This document shows positions 12,201 to 25,976 of a DNA stretch of 64,000 nucleotides, in pieces. Position 1 is the stretch's first letter, and the number at the start of each line of letters is the position of its first letter. The position numbers were made by a program, and so were the translations under genes. Source of the DNA: Formicarius rufipectus (taxonomy: Eukaryota; Chordata; Aves; Passeriformes; Formicariidae); assembly GCA_013399695.1 (NCBI GenBank), contig VXAU01001833.1, positions 1-64,000 of the forward strand. The letters run 5' to 3'. Below the pieces are notes generated by a model. It did no database searches. It was given only the letters and a program-made list of their open reading frames with translations, and was not told the origin of the DNA.

Positions 12201-15200
12201 AAAAATCAGTTTCCAGATGGTGCCAGGAATACTTAAGTGTTTTGACTGCACAAGAAAATATACCCAGCTGTAGAAATAGAGGGTGATTTGCCTTTGTCTC
12301 AGTTTAATCCCCAGGAAACCAATTTTTTTCATCCTAGATTAATTCAGCACTATGCACCATTACCTCCAGATTACTCAAGCATAACCAGCACCAATAAACT
12401 ATAATTAAATCCACTCTTTGTCACAGGCACATCAGACTGACTAAACCAGCAAATTTGCATATAGATTACCTTGCTATTTGTCTGCTTTGAAAGATTTTTC
12501 AACATGGTATGGCAAAATCAGCTCCTGGACTAGCGTGCACACACATGCACACACAGAGACACTCCGTGTGCAAAATAAACATTACGTTCACAATTTCTGC
12601 TCAGTGCAATAGATGATAGCACAATGAGCAGATCCCTTCCTTCTTGGTGGAATCTCTTGGGTTTGAGGGCTTTCAGCTTCAGAACATGAAATAAATTACA
12701 AAAGATCTCATCCATTTCCATGGCATTTCCCATGTACACAATGAACCAGAATATCTACAGGGAATCTAGGTATAAAATCACAAATTTGTCAATGCAAAGG
12801 TAACTGAGGAACCAAACCACTCCTACGTGCGGTGTGTGAAATTGCTTTTTCTGTGAAGGAGAGGGAATTTTTCCTCACCATTCCTCTGCCAGGAGTGGCC
12901 AGCACTCTCCACAGGGTGGCAGGGAGAACGAGAACAGTGCTGTGACCCTCTCCTGCCTGCCCTGCTGGGAACACAGGGACTGCTCTGACCTTGACAGATG
13001 CAGGTTTTAGTGAGGGTCTTCTTTCACACTTAGCTGCCCTTTCCTTTCTTCTTTTCTGCATATAGAGGTCTCTATTATGTACAGACTCACTCTATCTGAT
13101 GTCAAAGGATGGGATCTTTAAATTTATATAAGCACTACACTTAGGTTGAGTAGAAAATAGGAAAAATCTGCATGTTTAGAGAAGCAGATGTCCCAAAACT
13201 ATTTCTTTTATTCAGAGGCTCTATTTTTAATATGCTGAGAGTTCTTTGTATGTCTTTTTAAATGTGGGACTTCCTCTGAGGGAGAAAGGTCTGTTTAGCA
13301 TTGGTATAGAACAACTGCATTTAAGCAGGTTAGAGTTCAGTGCAGGCCAAGTAGCCACTGGAAAATAAAGCAGTTCAAGTTTTATATTTGCCCCAAAGCC
13401 TAAGAATTCCTGAAAGCCACTGATGCTCCTGTGCCAGGCTGCACTCTCATCCTCAGGACCCAGCCAGACTGGTTCTGGTCTGCTGCCAGGGACAGCTACA
13501 GGTGACCCTGCTCTCAGACACCAACTACCCAGTTGCGCCCTTTTCTGTTAGTCCCAGCTGGGCTTTCTGCTTCCTGAGAGCAACTGATATGAGGAAGTCA
13601 CTGCTCTGTTCCGTTACTGCAGTTGTGTCCTGAATCATGCTGAAAGTAAACTCCTGAATAAGCTCAGTAAACTGCTCATTCTTTTGCTAGTAAACACTGT
13701 GATGTGCTTTTTAATTGTTTCTGGCACACCACCCTTTTGCCTGTTATCTCCTCAGTGTCTTGACAGTTAACAAATAAGCAAAAGACACCCCACTTTTGTC
13801 GTAAGCTATAGCAGACACAGTGGGGGGCTGACATAATGGGAAGAAATTATGGGCAAGGACCACTCACAACATACCATGCTTCTCTAGCTGTAAGAGGAAC
13901 ATTCTACAGAATAATCTGCAGACAATATTTATATTTGAGATAGTCTAGGTGCAGCTTCAAAATCACAGGCTGAAAAACCACCTCAGTTTTAGACTAAGTA
14001 TAAAAGCAACTTGCCCATGATGTGAATGATCGTGTTGCTACACTAATATCAGTACCCAAGCCAGCATCAGCTAAGTAACCCAGGTATGATCATGGAAGTT
14101 GGCATGAAATGGCTAAATTAAAGAAGAAATAGGACAGAGGGAGCTGTTGGTTCCTGGGGATTTGATGTATGTTAGCTGGAACAGGCACTAGGACAAAAGG
14201 CTCACTGTCTCTACAAGACTCACACCTGACTGTAGCCTAGGAGGAAAAACTGGAGAAAAAGCCCATGTCCCATTTAGACAGATCAATGTGAAGCAACATT
14301 CAAAGAAGTATCATGAAGACTTTGAGGCAACACCCATATTGTTCAAGGCTGTATCAGACAACCTGAGAAATCTCACTGTCCTAGCTAAAACCAAGTCACC
14401 AGGGCTGTGGTTAACATTAGTTACAGTGCTCCTCTTTCCTTTGTTTGCGATACCTTCCCTCCAAAAAGACACACTGTAAAGATGACTAAGGCTGGGGGGA
14501 GGCAAAAGGAAATGTTTTATGTTTTGTCCCTGCTAATATGAGATAAAAGATTCAAAGGCAGGAACAAATCTTACTCTTCTTAGACTAGTTATTTATTTAG
14601 AAGGCTCATCATACAAAGGGGTACTGGAGGAAAAGAAAGGATGCTTCCTTCAAGCATGAGGTAAACCAGCCCACCTCACTGGCCATTTGCTCCCATTTGA
14701 ATGAACAAAGGGCAATTCCCTGTTCTTGAAGTAAGAATGACAATTAGCTTAACCAGTCAAAAATAAACACAGTGTTTTTTCAACTCAATGCTTAAGGATG
14801 GGAAATTATGCCTGGTTCTGAATTCAGCAGGATATTCCACCTAGCACAGAAGCAAGGTACTGCTGGAGCTGCTACACCCTTGTGTTTCTCCTGCACTATA
14901 AAGTATAAGGTAGTCTCTTGCCTCTCAGCTGGGCAGTTTCTTTTGTTGTATATGAGACAGCAGAGCAAGTAACTTGGCTGGTGACTGCTCACTGTTTTGA
15001 CACAGCAGTTTCTAAGGGGGTTCTCAGAAAGCAAAATTTCTTGAAAAAAATGTAGTGGTATGCTATCATTCAAAAACATTCCAAGTGGCACTATAGCTTG
15101 CTGGAGCTAATAATGGCTGCAGACTAACATTTTCCCCAAAATGCGAAAATTTCCTTTGATTTTCAGCCACCTCAGTGAACAGCTAGCATGGGCTATGGCT

Positions 15201-17543
15201 GCTATTTTCTCAGTTAGTGTTGCCCATTTGTTGTAGAACAGATAATCTTCTCCTGCAGCCAACACAAACAACTAAGCAGAAGAGAACCGCCACATATCTC
15301 ACCGTCTTGAGGGACACATGGGAATGGAAGAGATGTGAAGACACAGCAGAGTCTTGGCTGAGAAGAAATTTCCAAACAGTTTGGACTAAACTGGACATCC
15401 AAATTCCTTCAAAATTACTGTTACCAGTAGAATAAAGACAAATGTCTACCCATGAAATCCATTGCCTTTTGCTCACTGCACCTTTCTGCTAAAGTGCTGT
15501 CATTTCACCTTGAGGACTTCATTCTCAAAATATGGCAGGATGAGAAATAGCTCAAGGATGATGGTTTGTTTTTCTTTGACGTGTCAGGGTAAGTTTCTCC
15601 CAGCAAAAGAAATATTTTTTTCTGGAAGACTTCCATATAAAAACAAACAGGAAAGGAACAAAATGTGACTAAGTATGATAGATGGCTCTGTGTTACTGTC
15701 CACACACTTCTGTGTCACCAAGCATCCAATCAGAGAGACCGGTATTTAACTTTGCTCTTTCCCTCAGCCCACAGATCTCAAGATTTATTACATCATGAGC
15801 TCCAACTTCCAAAGGCAAAAGAAGGATATGACAGAACTCATCTCAGCAGCATGCCTTCAAAAAGGTATATGTAAAATTCAAATTAATGTACAGAAATGTT
15901 AACATTTAAACTCTCCATTGCACTACCTTCAGAAAGCCACCCTAAGTTAGAGATTTCTACTTCTGAAAAAACAGAAGATTTGAAGATATCAGTACCTGCC
16001 CACACTTCCTGACCAACTTCAGCCACTGCAAGAGAGAACCATTTAAAGAAGCCACAACTGAAACTCTGCCAGTGAGGAATCTACCAAATGATGATTTGTA
16101 GCAATTAAAATGAGAAACAATCACCGTAACACAATCTATTCATCACTAGCTCAGAAATAGTGATCTTATCAATAGGATGTTTATTCTAGCAGTGTTACTA
16201 AGTAGGTTTCATACATTTATAAGCCTATTACACATAAAGCTTTATTTAGTGAGCTTTAGATCTTGTTCTTCACATTTCACATTGAGGGTACAGCACTAAT
16301 GTCACACATCAAATAAAACAAGTATTTTAATTAAGTTGTGACTTATTGCTAGTGTAAACAGTATATCTCTTTTCACAAAAGATGGCAGTAATGATAGTGA
16401 AAACTTAAATATATTGCTACATGAATTCGAAAACCATGCTTTTATTCTCACCTGAACAAAATGTTAACTGTTACTAAATTAGTCAGATACTTCTTTGACC
16501 AGTCATCTGTTTAGAAAATAAATTTCCCCTTAATTTTTACACCAGTTCCCCTTTTCCCTTTTTTTTAATTAGAGGTTGTACTTTTCCAAAGCCATACTTA
16601 CCTATTAACTGCAGAAGGCTCATCACTATTTTACAAAAAAGGATAAAGTGTTTCTTGCAGAGCATTTTGTGGAGGACTATAGTATTAAAACTGCTCATCT
16701 GTGTTAATTAGATAGATCTGTTTCAGAAAATAAGTATGTGTCTATAAACCACTTCTGCTTGGCCATGTGTCAACGAGGCCAGCAGACATTTTGGAATGGA
16801 ATAAAAAAAGTGCTGTAAGTGTGCAGCTACCACCAGACGTGTGGTATTTTCAGTGACCTCTGATGTTAATGTTTCCTGTACTTTTTTGTTTCTGAGATGG
16901 CAAGATACTGTGTTTTCTAATACTTCATTTACACTGCAGGTCTTCAAATAGAAAAGCAGCAACAAGCTTATCTTCTGTTTTGTACACAGTAATCCCACTC
17001 TAGTCTAAAACCTGTATTAATGACAGATAGCAAGCAAGGCCAAATTACTGCAACCTCAAAGCTGCATTTCTATCTGATATAGGTGAAAAGCATGGGCTTC
17101 TTTTCCTTTCCTGAGCAGAATGTAGAATTCCCAGTCTATTTGCAGTCCTATTACCTGGAAAGGCAGCAATGAGATACTTATTCAACAGTAAGCACTGATT
17201 TTCCTAAGTGAATGAACAATATATTTTGCCCTCCTGCCACAAATAGCTGTGTAATAAATTGTGTAATAAAATATGACAAATAAGACGTCTATTCCTGCAA
17301 GATTTTGCATCTCAGTTCAACAAAACCCTCAAGAGATATTACTATGCTGCAAAAAAAAGTAGACATACTTTTTACTATATAATCCATATTGCTCATAACA
17401 TCAACAGTAGGCACAGCCAGTCTTGTCATCAAACACCTGCCTTGTGTGCCATTTGTCCAAATATGTCCACTCACCTGCACATTCAACCCTGTTTTGAACA
17501 CAATTTTATAGATGCAGTGTAGGCATGTATCATAGTATCATGT

Positions 17544-17561
17544 ATCAGTATTAATACTGAT
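17544..17561. repeat. 18-bp perfect palindrome
   Basis: ATCAGTATTAATACTGAT is its own reverse complement. It lies in an AT-rich, repeat-like stretch (GTATCA, GTATTA motifs) 173 bases downstream of the donor of coding exon 9 in gene direction. Confidence 0.9.
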
Positions 17562-17733
17562 GTATTAATATTGTAAATGTATGTTGCTGATGAACAATGA
17601 AGCAAAGAAATTACACATGATTTTGCAGGAGGTATTCTATCTCTTCAGGGTGCCTGGAGCTTCAAATTTAAACATGTTTACATATAAAAGAACACGTGTG
17701 ACATTTGCAGAACTTATTTTCCTTGTATGTTAC

Positions 17734-17844
17734 CTTTAAGACAAAGCAGTGATCTGTAGGTGCCTTGTATTTCACTTTGTGTTGATAACCATAATACACA
17801 TTCACATTCTCAAACTGAAGGAAGCATGCCAGATCCCGTGATGT
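17734..17844 (-). CDS. APBB1IP: APBB1IP coding exon 9: middle of the PH domain (residues 345-381)
   Basis: The exon encodes TSRDLACFLQFENVNVYY, then GYQHKVKYKAPTDHCFVLK, the central strands of the PH domain. Human RIAM has the same length and the same SRDLACF, FENVN and KYKAPTD blocks. Phase is 0 at both ends, with acceptor CATTTGTAG and donor GTAACA. A 12.1-kb intron follows. Confidence 0.97.
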
Positions 17845-20800
17845 CTACAAATGAAAACCAAGCACATAACTGTTAGAACAAACTGAATTTTGCTGTTAAA
17901 CTCGTTATTAGACCTTTTTCAAGTGCATAAACGCCAATGCTTTTTATTCCTGTAACTGTCATGAAGCTGAGTGAAAAAAAAAGATTAATTTTAAGCATGT
18001 GCAGTCTTAAACTAACAAGTGGAACAGGGTAAGTACATATTGCAAATAATATATAACACTGCAATATTTTGCTCTTGTTCTGGTTTTGCTGTGCTTCATT
18101 GCTTTGTGTGGAGATTATGGCTTATGGATAAAAAGACCCAATAGAACACTACAGAAAGAAACCACACCCTTACAATTCTGAGTGGAGAAAGAAGGTTTAG
18201 GGTTCTAAATTGCTTTGGGAACTTGTTTTTCTTTCATAAATGTAACAAACAAACTCTCATCAGGACATAAGCGCACATTTAATATCTTTTGCTTTGCATG
18301 TTCTCAAATTCCTTGGAATCATTCCTTTTCTGTTTATCATGGTATTTGTTTGTTCACAATATATTGCTAAAATAACAAGGTTTCTTTTGCTGGCACATTT
18401 CTCAGTGAAGAATTTTGCATACAAAACATAACTTTTGCAATCCTTTGAGTGGAAACGCAAAAATAGCCATGTCACATGATCACTGTTAGCTAAACTGAGA
18501 AATCAGAAAACTAGTGGAAAAAAAGAAAACAACAAACCACAAACCCCTAAAAAGGAGGTTATATTTCTGCTTAATTGGTTCTTCTATGCTGTTCTCATTG
18601 ATACTTTCATTACAATACACTCTTGAGTTGACTTTATTTACAATTTGAGTTTGCAACTAAGATTTGTGAAGAGAGGAAACACTCCATACTCGATAGACAG
18701 GGCTTCTCCCTCTCCCCAGTCTCCACTGCAGCTGATGCCAAAGATTCTACCAGTGACTGTACGGACTGAGGTTCTTCAAACACTCTAAGTTCCTAAACAT
18801 GCTCAGATCCATGCATAATGAGTTGGTTCTTTACCTTTAGGAAACAGACAATGGTCATTAAGACCAATATGAAAGCAGTTGTTATTGTCTTCTAAGTAAG
18901 GCACAGATTTTTATGCAAGAGATGAAGGCACTTATTGCTAGCATTTGTGCAATGTTAACATGACATAGCAACACAATTAACAGAAAGAAATTTTTAAACT
19001 GTATTTGAGATCTTGATGCTGGTTTTTTGTGACTCTACTGTTTTGTAACAGTATGTTTTTGAATGGGATATAAGTAAAACAATGCTGAAGAAAGAAATTA
19101 GGACAGCAGTGTTGACTGATGCTGGTTTAACAAAATAACCCAAACCAACAAAAACCACGATGAGCATGTGTGTCAAATTATCTGTCCCCATATTTTCACG
19201 TTCATCAGGTATTTTACAGCCAACACAGAGTGCCACAGGTATGCTAGACCTCTTACTCTCTTGTAAAAAGTGAAAACATGAATATACAATATATTTTAAA
19301 ACAGCTGCAGCAGCTGAAGATACTATTGTATGCCAATTCTTGGTTTCTGACCTCAAAGAAAGATCACTCTACCCACAACTGAATGATGTGCAAGGTGCAT
19401 GTGCACTCTTCATAGCACCCTGACATGAGATGAACTCTCATAATATAAGGGCTTTGACTGAAGAGCTTCACTGAATTCTGCTGCAGTGCTTTAAGATGTT
19501 AACACCTCAACTGCACCCTGCTCATCTACCAGAGATTACTGTCTCCACAACAGACATGCATACCTGAGTCCAGGTGTTCCAATACAGAGTGAAGTGACTA
19601 AGATCACCATTAAACACAGATTTGAACACAGAGACTTGACTTTCTCTGGAATGGTTGAGACATGCATCCTTTTGATGAAGGCTGTTACAGACACAGGAGC
19701 AAACAGTTGACTGGTACCATTTGAAAGAGCTGACGCTATCTCCTAAAGAACTAGATTCAAGGTGCTCCATCCCTGTGACTGGGTGAGTTGGGAATACAGT
19801 GACTTTAAAGCACTCACACTGTTCCTAAACATGGCTCAGTTATGGACAGGGTGGCACACAGGCTGTTACACAGGCTGTAACAACTAACAGGTAATAAAGT
19901 GTGAAACAGCTGTCATAAGGTGACGGTGTGGCTCCATCTGAGCCTATGTTTGCAACCTATCACCTGAAAAAAGAAAGCACTGCCCTCATTTGCACTATGA
20001 TGAGGAGCCACTGAAAATGGTATCACTGGATGATGAAAAAGGCTGAGTAATTATCACGTTATGCTTGCCCTGCCTTGGCACTGTACTGCTGGCCATCACT
20101 GGAGGCATGCTACAAAGAAATGCCAAAGATGGACTTTGCATTTAACTATTCTTACACTTTTTCCACCTTGTACACATTCCAAAGAGCATTCTAGACCCTA
20201 ATTGATAGGATGTTGCATGTGCAATGTGATTTGAGGAACGAAAGCTCTTAGGGTCAGATAAAGTCAAAGTAAATTGCTGTGAAAGCAGCAAGGTAAACCT
20301 GTGTTTCACTGCAACCTGGTTATAAACATAGGTCACTGGAGCAGCAGTACAGCGTTAATTTACAACGTACAACGTTTTTTCCTTCGTAATTTAGTCAGGA
20401 AATAGCAGAACAGTTAAGTTTCAAAGCACAAATCCTAGCAGTAAAGCTTCACCAGCAGCACCAGAATTTCCAAATACAAATCATCAGCAGAGCTGTAAGT
20501 GGTAACAGAAGTGGTTTTCAAAATAAAAAACAAAATATAAAATACTATCAGTTCCAGAATCCACCATTTTACCTCATCACTGTGGAAATCAAAAGACAGT
20601 CACGCTTATGTGCAACATGTTCTTTTGCTTCTCCACTGCTGGCAATTCAGACTCTTTAAATATTTGGCAATATTAAATGTCAGTGCATTTGATTGAGTCA
20701 GGTGGATGTTTCTGTCCCTCTTCTTTCTACACAAAAGGCAGTCTTAAAAAACTCAAAAGGCACAACACATTCTCTAGGTACAGATAGATCACCGTAGGAA

Positions 20801-21243
20801 AAGAAGTACAGCATTTCTGAATGCTGGTTACTGATGCAAAAAACATCAAAGTAAAATTCTACCTTTTTTGTGGTAAGAAATAAAGTTTACTCAACAACTT
20901 TAAAAAATATTTTTCTACAGGGAACCCATATAGAGCGAAACATTTTGTCAGCCAACAACCAGCTGATGGGTGCCTTGCTGTTTTTCTTCCTCCTACTGAC
21001 TACCAGAGAGTGCTATTTCCTTAATGCCTTTATCTATCCCTAAAAATCAGAAGGGGAGAAATGTGACAGGATTCAGTGATTACATTCTAGTATTTGAACA
21101 AGTGGTATAGTCAAAGATGAACCACAAAAATTCCAACTCTCTCAGACGCACCAGACAGTGCTCTTAAAATGTCACCTTGGGAGTTCTGGACTTTCACCTC
21201 CATGAATGGTTTTATTGCTAAAAGGATTATTTGGCTTCCTGAC
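17845..21243 (-). other. APBB1IP: APBB1IP intron, coding exons 8-9
   Basis: A 3.4-kb intron. It holds a short A/C-rich tract at 18517-18556 and a short direct repeat (ACACAGGCTGT, near 19856-19878). No exon or mobile element is seen. Confidence 0.8.
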
Positions 21244-21387
21244 CTTTGTTTTCCCTTTGGGTACATAATAAATTCCAGAAGCTCGCAGAAGAAAATAACG
21301 CCTCTTCCAGGACTTTTTTCCATCTTCTTTTAAATAAAGGGCCCCTTCAAGCTCTGGCACAATGACAGATGTCCCACAGAAGCTTTC
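21244..21387 (-). CDS. APBB1IP: APBB1IP coding exon 8: start of the PH domain (residues 297-344)
   Basis: The exon encodes ESFCGTSVIVPELEG, then LYLKEDGKKSWKRRYF and ASGIYYVPKGKTK. These are the first strands of the PH domain with the basic KK...WKRR loop expected to contact phosphoinositides. It is nearly identical to human RIAM. The acceptor is TTTATCCCACAG. The donor is GTCAGG, weaker than the others in this gene. Confidence 0.97.
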
Positions 21388-22532
21388 CTGTGGGATAAAA
21401 ATAATAATAGACAAAATAAATCAATTTAAGCACAACCCTATTAATAAATAGCAGAAAAATGCTTCCTTGAAAACTAAAGACATTTCCTGTGACAATAAAC
21501 ATACGAACATGGGGAACAGTTACCAGGGAGATGAACACAAATAGGCAAAGGAAACTTTTCCAAGCTAACCTGGTAACTTGGCCATCCAGGTTGGGTGCTC
21601 ACACTGAAAGAGACCTAAAGGGTCAAGCAAAACCTACAAAAGGTTTTAATCAGGCATAGATGTCCTCAGAGAAAGCAACAGAACAAAACCAACAAGAAGT
21701 TGGTACTGTTGCTGGTTTTTCCTCTCTGCTGTATTTACAGGTTTTGTAGAGAAATACTTCTGTAGAGGCATTCTTCAGAGACTGCTCTGAGCTTGAAAAA
21801 CAACTAAAGAGAACCTCCCCCTCAATCTCTGCTTACACTCTGAAATACATGCTAGCATTTACAACACTGTTTAAACAAATATACTAATTGCTTCCTTGAA
21901 GAATGTACTGTTGGGTAATTTTTAATGCCAACACACTTATCACTTTTCACCAGGACTTCCACTGGCTGACATCAGGTGCCTTCATGAGATCCACTAATTT
22001 TGAAATGTGAGTCCTCAGTCACTTAAATGCATTTCCTTTGTGAACTTTTACCAAACTCAAAATGCTTGACTGGAGAACCATGATAATTGTCTTATAATCT
22101 TCTTTCAAACAGTTCTGGATTTTTCTCTCTCAAGCACATAACTGAAGTAAACTTGACCAGGAAAGGCAAGAGGTTAAACAGACTTTCTGAAAAAGTGAAA
22201 AGGTTCTTTTTCTGCTGTAGTACAGATACTAATCTGAGAAGAACATCTACTTCTAACCCAAAAGATAACTGCTTGCTACTGATCAACCTTACTAACCCTA
22301 AAAAGTCCCAAGGGCTGGCCTAAAGGTGCACAGTCTGCCTTTTCAACGTGGAGCAGCAGATGCAAAGGAAAATTTACCTACTAAACCTGAGATACAAAGA
22401 TGCCAATGATCACAAAACTTCCTGTTGCTACACACTTGCCCACAGAGAACCAAATGCAGTTACTGCAGAGCAGATGCAGGTGGTGGTAGAGTTTTGGTGA
22501 CATTTGCACATCAACCTAACAAAATGACTTAC
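21388..22532 (-). other. APBB1IP: APBB1IP intron, coding exons 7-8
   Basis: A 1.1-kb intron with no recognisable feature. Confidence 0.85.
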
Positions 22533-22607
22533 CTCCAGCAAAGCCTCTTTGTTTTTATCATTCATTTCTTTGCCTTCATTCTTCCCTTTGTTTGCCAGGT
22601 AGAAATT
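22533..22607 (-). CDS. APBB1IP: APBB1IP coding exon 7: RA-PH linker (residues 272-296)
   Basis: The 25 codons read NFYLANKGKNEGKEM and then NDKNKEALLE. The NFYL start and the KNKE(A/S)LLE end match human RIAM; the charged middle is more variable. Phase is 0 at both ends. The acceptor is CTTCATCAG and the donor GTAAGT. The length equals what I recall for this exon in human to within a few residues. Confidence 0.95.
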
Positions 22608-25600
22608 CTGATGAAGACACAAAAGAAATTGATGTTATAAAAGCAGCAATACAAGTAACTAGATGACTACAAACTCACTTGTTACCAAGTCTTTCATAGA
22701 CTTTTCTTATAGAAAAGTTTAGTCACACCTATCTGCTCATGAGTTTTAAGTCTTTATTTTGAATACAATTCAAAAGTAATACAAAATTACTTTTGCCCAC
22801 TTATTTATAGCCTCCAAAAATTAAAAACAGTGGCTTATGTTTTTGCCTGTTGTTCTGGATCAAAGGGTTTGGTTTTACTATTCCAATTTTCACCACTTCC
22901 TTTATTATTACAGGTGGTAGAGAACCTAATATTTGATTGCATGCTGTTATACAATTAATGCAATGCAGTATCAAAAGGCTAGAAAACAATTTTTCTAACA
23001 GTCCAATCTTTCACTCTGGATATAACTCAGGTTTTAATTTTCAATAAAAGTGCTTATATGCTAAAACTTTTATCCAAAGTTACTACTCTCTGCTTTTAAA
23101 CCCTTGCTCTTATTCTGCAAAGTATTTTTATGCAGAAAAGAAAGTATTCAAAAATCTAGAAGAAATCTGAAGAAATGATCACCATGATATCTTGGCACAT
23201 GTGCTCCAGCCTACTGGAAGAAGAGCCTACACTTCTCCATTTCTGTGCCACAGGGATGTGAAGCTGCAGCCACCCTCAGAGGACCCAGTGCCTGTCTCTC
23301 CCCACAAACAAGGAAGCACAGCACCTTGTGCATATACTTACCAGTAGAAATAAATTCACCCACTGTTAACCAGGAACAGCAATTCTGCATCCAACTGCAT
23401 TGTACAGATGGACAAAAGGGCAGCACTTGGACATTTGTGAAAATTCTGGCAGTGGGAAGGTAGCTCAGGAGCATGCTACATCTTGTGTGCTGGAGCACAT
23501 GTGGTGGCTTTGCTCAACAGCAAGCAGGGCCAGACAAGTAGAGCCCGGCTGGCTGCAGAACGTAACCAGCTGGCTGTGAAGGAAGCAGGTAGATCAAGGA
23601 TGCCGTGCATCAAGCTGCACTGGGACTTATGGGCTTGATGCCAGAATGATAACACTCAAGTTTCTCACATTTTGCAATTTTTCAGTTCATCTCTCTCCAT
23701 TTTTTCACATCTCAAGACTATGAGAAAGTGACAGTATATTTACATGCCTAGAACTTCACAACAACTAAACAGCAACATAAATACAAATATTACCAAAATA
23801 CAAGTAAGAAGTGTGTAAATGAAGGAGAACATGATGTTTGCCATCCTCTAAGAAAGAAACAAGTAGCAAACCTGCCCTGCTAGAATACCAGGTTTACAGC
23901 AACAAGGTTTATCTGAAGTGAGACCCTGCTCTTCCGCCCAACCACATCTTCTTTTTCAAGCAGTGCTGTGAACAGCTGTCTGCCAGAACACAAGCCTCAT
24001 AGCAGATTGTTTTTGGAGGGGGACCAGGAGTGGAAGGGGAAGAGGTCTGCATCTCAAAAACAGTTCTTCAAAAACTGCCTTCCTAAAAATTCACATGAAG
24101 TCACACGGGATATCAGAAACACGGCCACCTGCAACTTGGCCTGTGCTGATGCCATGTCTATGGTATGAGAAACTTGAACATTCAATACAATAGACAGTTA
24201 TCTTGGAAAATGCAGCTGGCTTCAGAATGCCTGGACATATTTTTAGCCCACAGCTGAAGGTAAGAAAATACTAAGGACCACAGTTTTGTAAATACATCTG
24301 AAGACACTATTTACAGTGGAAAAAAAACCAAGCCAGCTCAGAAAACCCCACTTAAAAGTGTATTGTCAGTATAATCCAGAGAGCGATGCCTGCCTATGCA
24401 GTGCAAAACCATAGGCCTGAATGAGTGACAATGCTCCACTCATCCTTCTGGAAAAAAAGATACTGTTCTGAACAGCTGCAGCCCAGTCTTCTGTGCAGAT
24501 GCAACATCTCTTCCTGACAGGCAGCAGTATTGCAGCCCTGCTGGCTTGATATTGGCACAACTTTCTTGGCACTGGCAAAGGTATGAAGAGAAATCTCAGA
24601 GGGCACTGTTAGGCTGGGTTGGGACTCCAGACTCTGGGATGGATTTGGAAAGTATGGGGACATGCAAGCTGTAAGCCTTCTTCTATAGATCATTATAAAG
24701 ACATAGTACAACCCCTAATACACAATGAAGATTTATCAAGGGAAGTACACCTTATCACTGTCTCAACAAGGCTTGGCTCATCAGCTTTATTACCGGTGGG
24801 GAGAGCATTCATCTTGCTCAGTCAGCCTTCCGTGCATTGATAATAAGAAAACAAAGCTCCTCTGATTACAACTGATTCACATTCAGGCATCTGGCATTTA
24901 TTTAGGAGCACAGACCACCCTGCACTGACATAATCAATTGTAATGAGAGAAAGTCTGCAACAATATCCATGCCGGAGGTCTAACACCACAGTCTTTTCAT
25001 TAGGGAAACGGGGTCCTCTCACCTAACCCAACATTACACTGATGTACACTGCCATCTTACACCTGTCAACACACATTTCATTTGTTACTGATTACCTCCT
25101 TTATGTCTGCCCTGAAATATGGAAGCACATGTTACTTACTATTTGTCAGTGGCTAAAAACCTGGGGAGCAGACTGTGCACTGTACTTGTTTTATCACTGT
25201 GTGGTCTCCTATTTTTGATTAGAAGCATTCATCCTAGAGGAGGCAAACCACATGTGTCCACACGAGGTCATTTCAAGTCCAGTAATCAAAAGTCATGATA
25301 AAAGGCAAGCTCTTTCCTGTATGTGGACACCACTGTGAAATTCATGTTTAGTTTGGGATGTCAGGTCATTAATGGGACAAGATATGAATATAGGGCAGCT
25401 CTCTGCATATATGTACAGATTTGAGAATTAAATCTGTAATTAATGTTTGAAAGACAATTCTATGCAAAAAACCTTTCCACTCAGGGTTACAGCCATCTCC
25501 TTTTGTGTGGAAAGGCAGGTAAGAATAAAATAAAAAATCAGGTTGTATCTCTCTCCACTGTATAACCCTCAAATTGTGGAAGACAAAGTATTTTCAATAG

Positions 25601-25673
25601 TTTCAAAAAACATCTATGGTGTAAGTAAGCAAACCAAACTTGGATCATGGTAGAAACAGTAGCCTTAACTCAG

Positions 25674-25976
25674 CATCATCATCATCATGGCTAGACCTTG
25701 TGAACGAAGATCTGGGAGGGTTTTACCCACACTTGCTGCAAGCGCGCTGATGGCTGGTAAGGCCAATGTGAGACAGGCAAGTCCGGTTGCAAAAGGCACA
25801 GCAGAAACTCTCTGTAGGTGGTACTGTCAAGGTACGGTTCTTTCTGCAGTGTCTTTTCTCCTCCAGACTGATTCTGCGTGCACTTTCAAAGGAGACAGCA
25901 GCGTTATAGATTGTGTGTCTCCACGTCTCCCAATTGGAGGCCATAGTGGACCAGTGATGGTGGTCAATCTGCACTG
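25674..25976 (-). mobile_element. 5'-truncated LINE 3' end with intact C2HC zinc-finger frame and (ATG)n tail
   Basis: Read on the minus strand, an open frame of 83 codons (25974-25723) ends in CAFCNRTCLSHIGLTSHQRAC plus SKCG and a stop. Residues C59, C62, H75 and C79 make a C-x2-C-x12-H-x3-C finger of the kind found at the C-terminus of several LINE ORF2 proteins ('SRIGLYSH'-type). A 34-base 3' UTR follows and then five ATG repeats (25674-25688). Near-matching flanks TTAACTC (25665-25671) and TTAAACTC (25977-25984) may be a damaged target duplication. The upstream part of the element is absent. I cannot name the family. The finger residues are intact, but the rest of the frame is only weakly testable by eye. 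Confidence 0.7.

Larger units (their letters stand above)
5628..17733 (-). other. APBB1IP: APBB1IP intron, coding exons 9-10 (12.1 kb)
   Basis: The intron splits the PH domain. It contains the old CR1 copy at 8430-9270, an A13 run near 7003 and the palindrome at 17544. A stretch of slightly higher GC at 6600-7800 looks repeat-like but I cannot assign it. Elsewhere nothing is recognisable. Confidence 0.8.

Noticed and set aside
12539..12560. CA-rich stretch as a microsatellite
   Set aside because: Only a few interrupted units; too short to call.
24366..24711. 105-codon minus-strand frame in an intron
   Set aside because: No motif, splice borders or similarity; consistent with chance.
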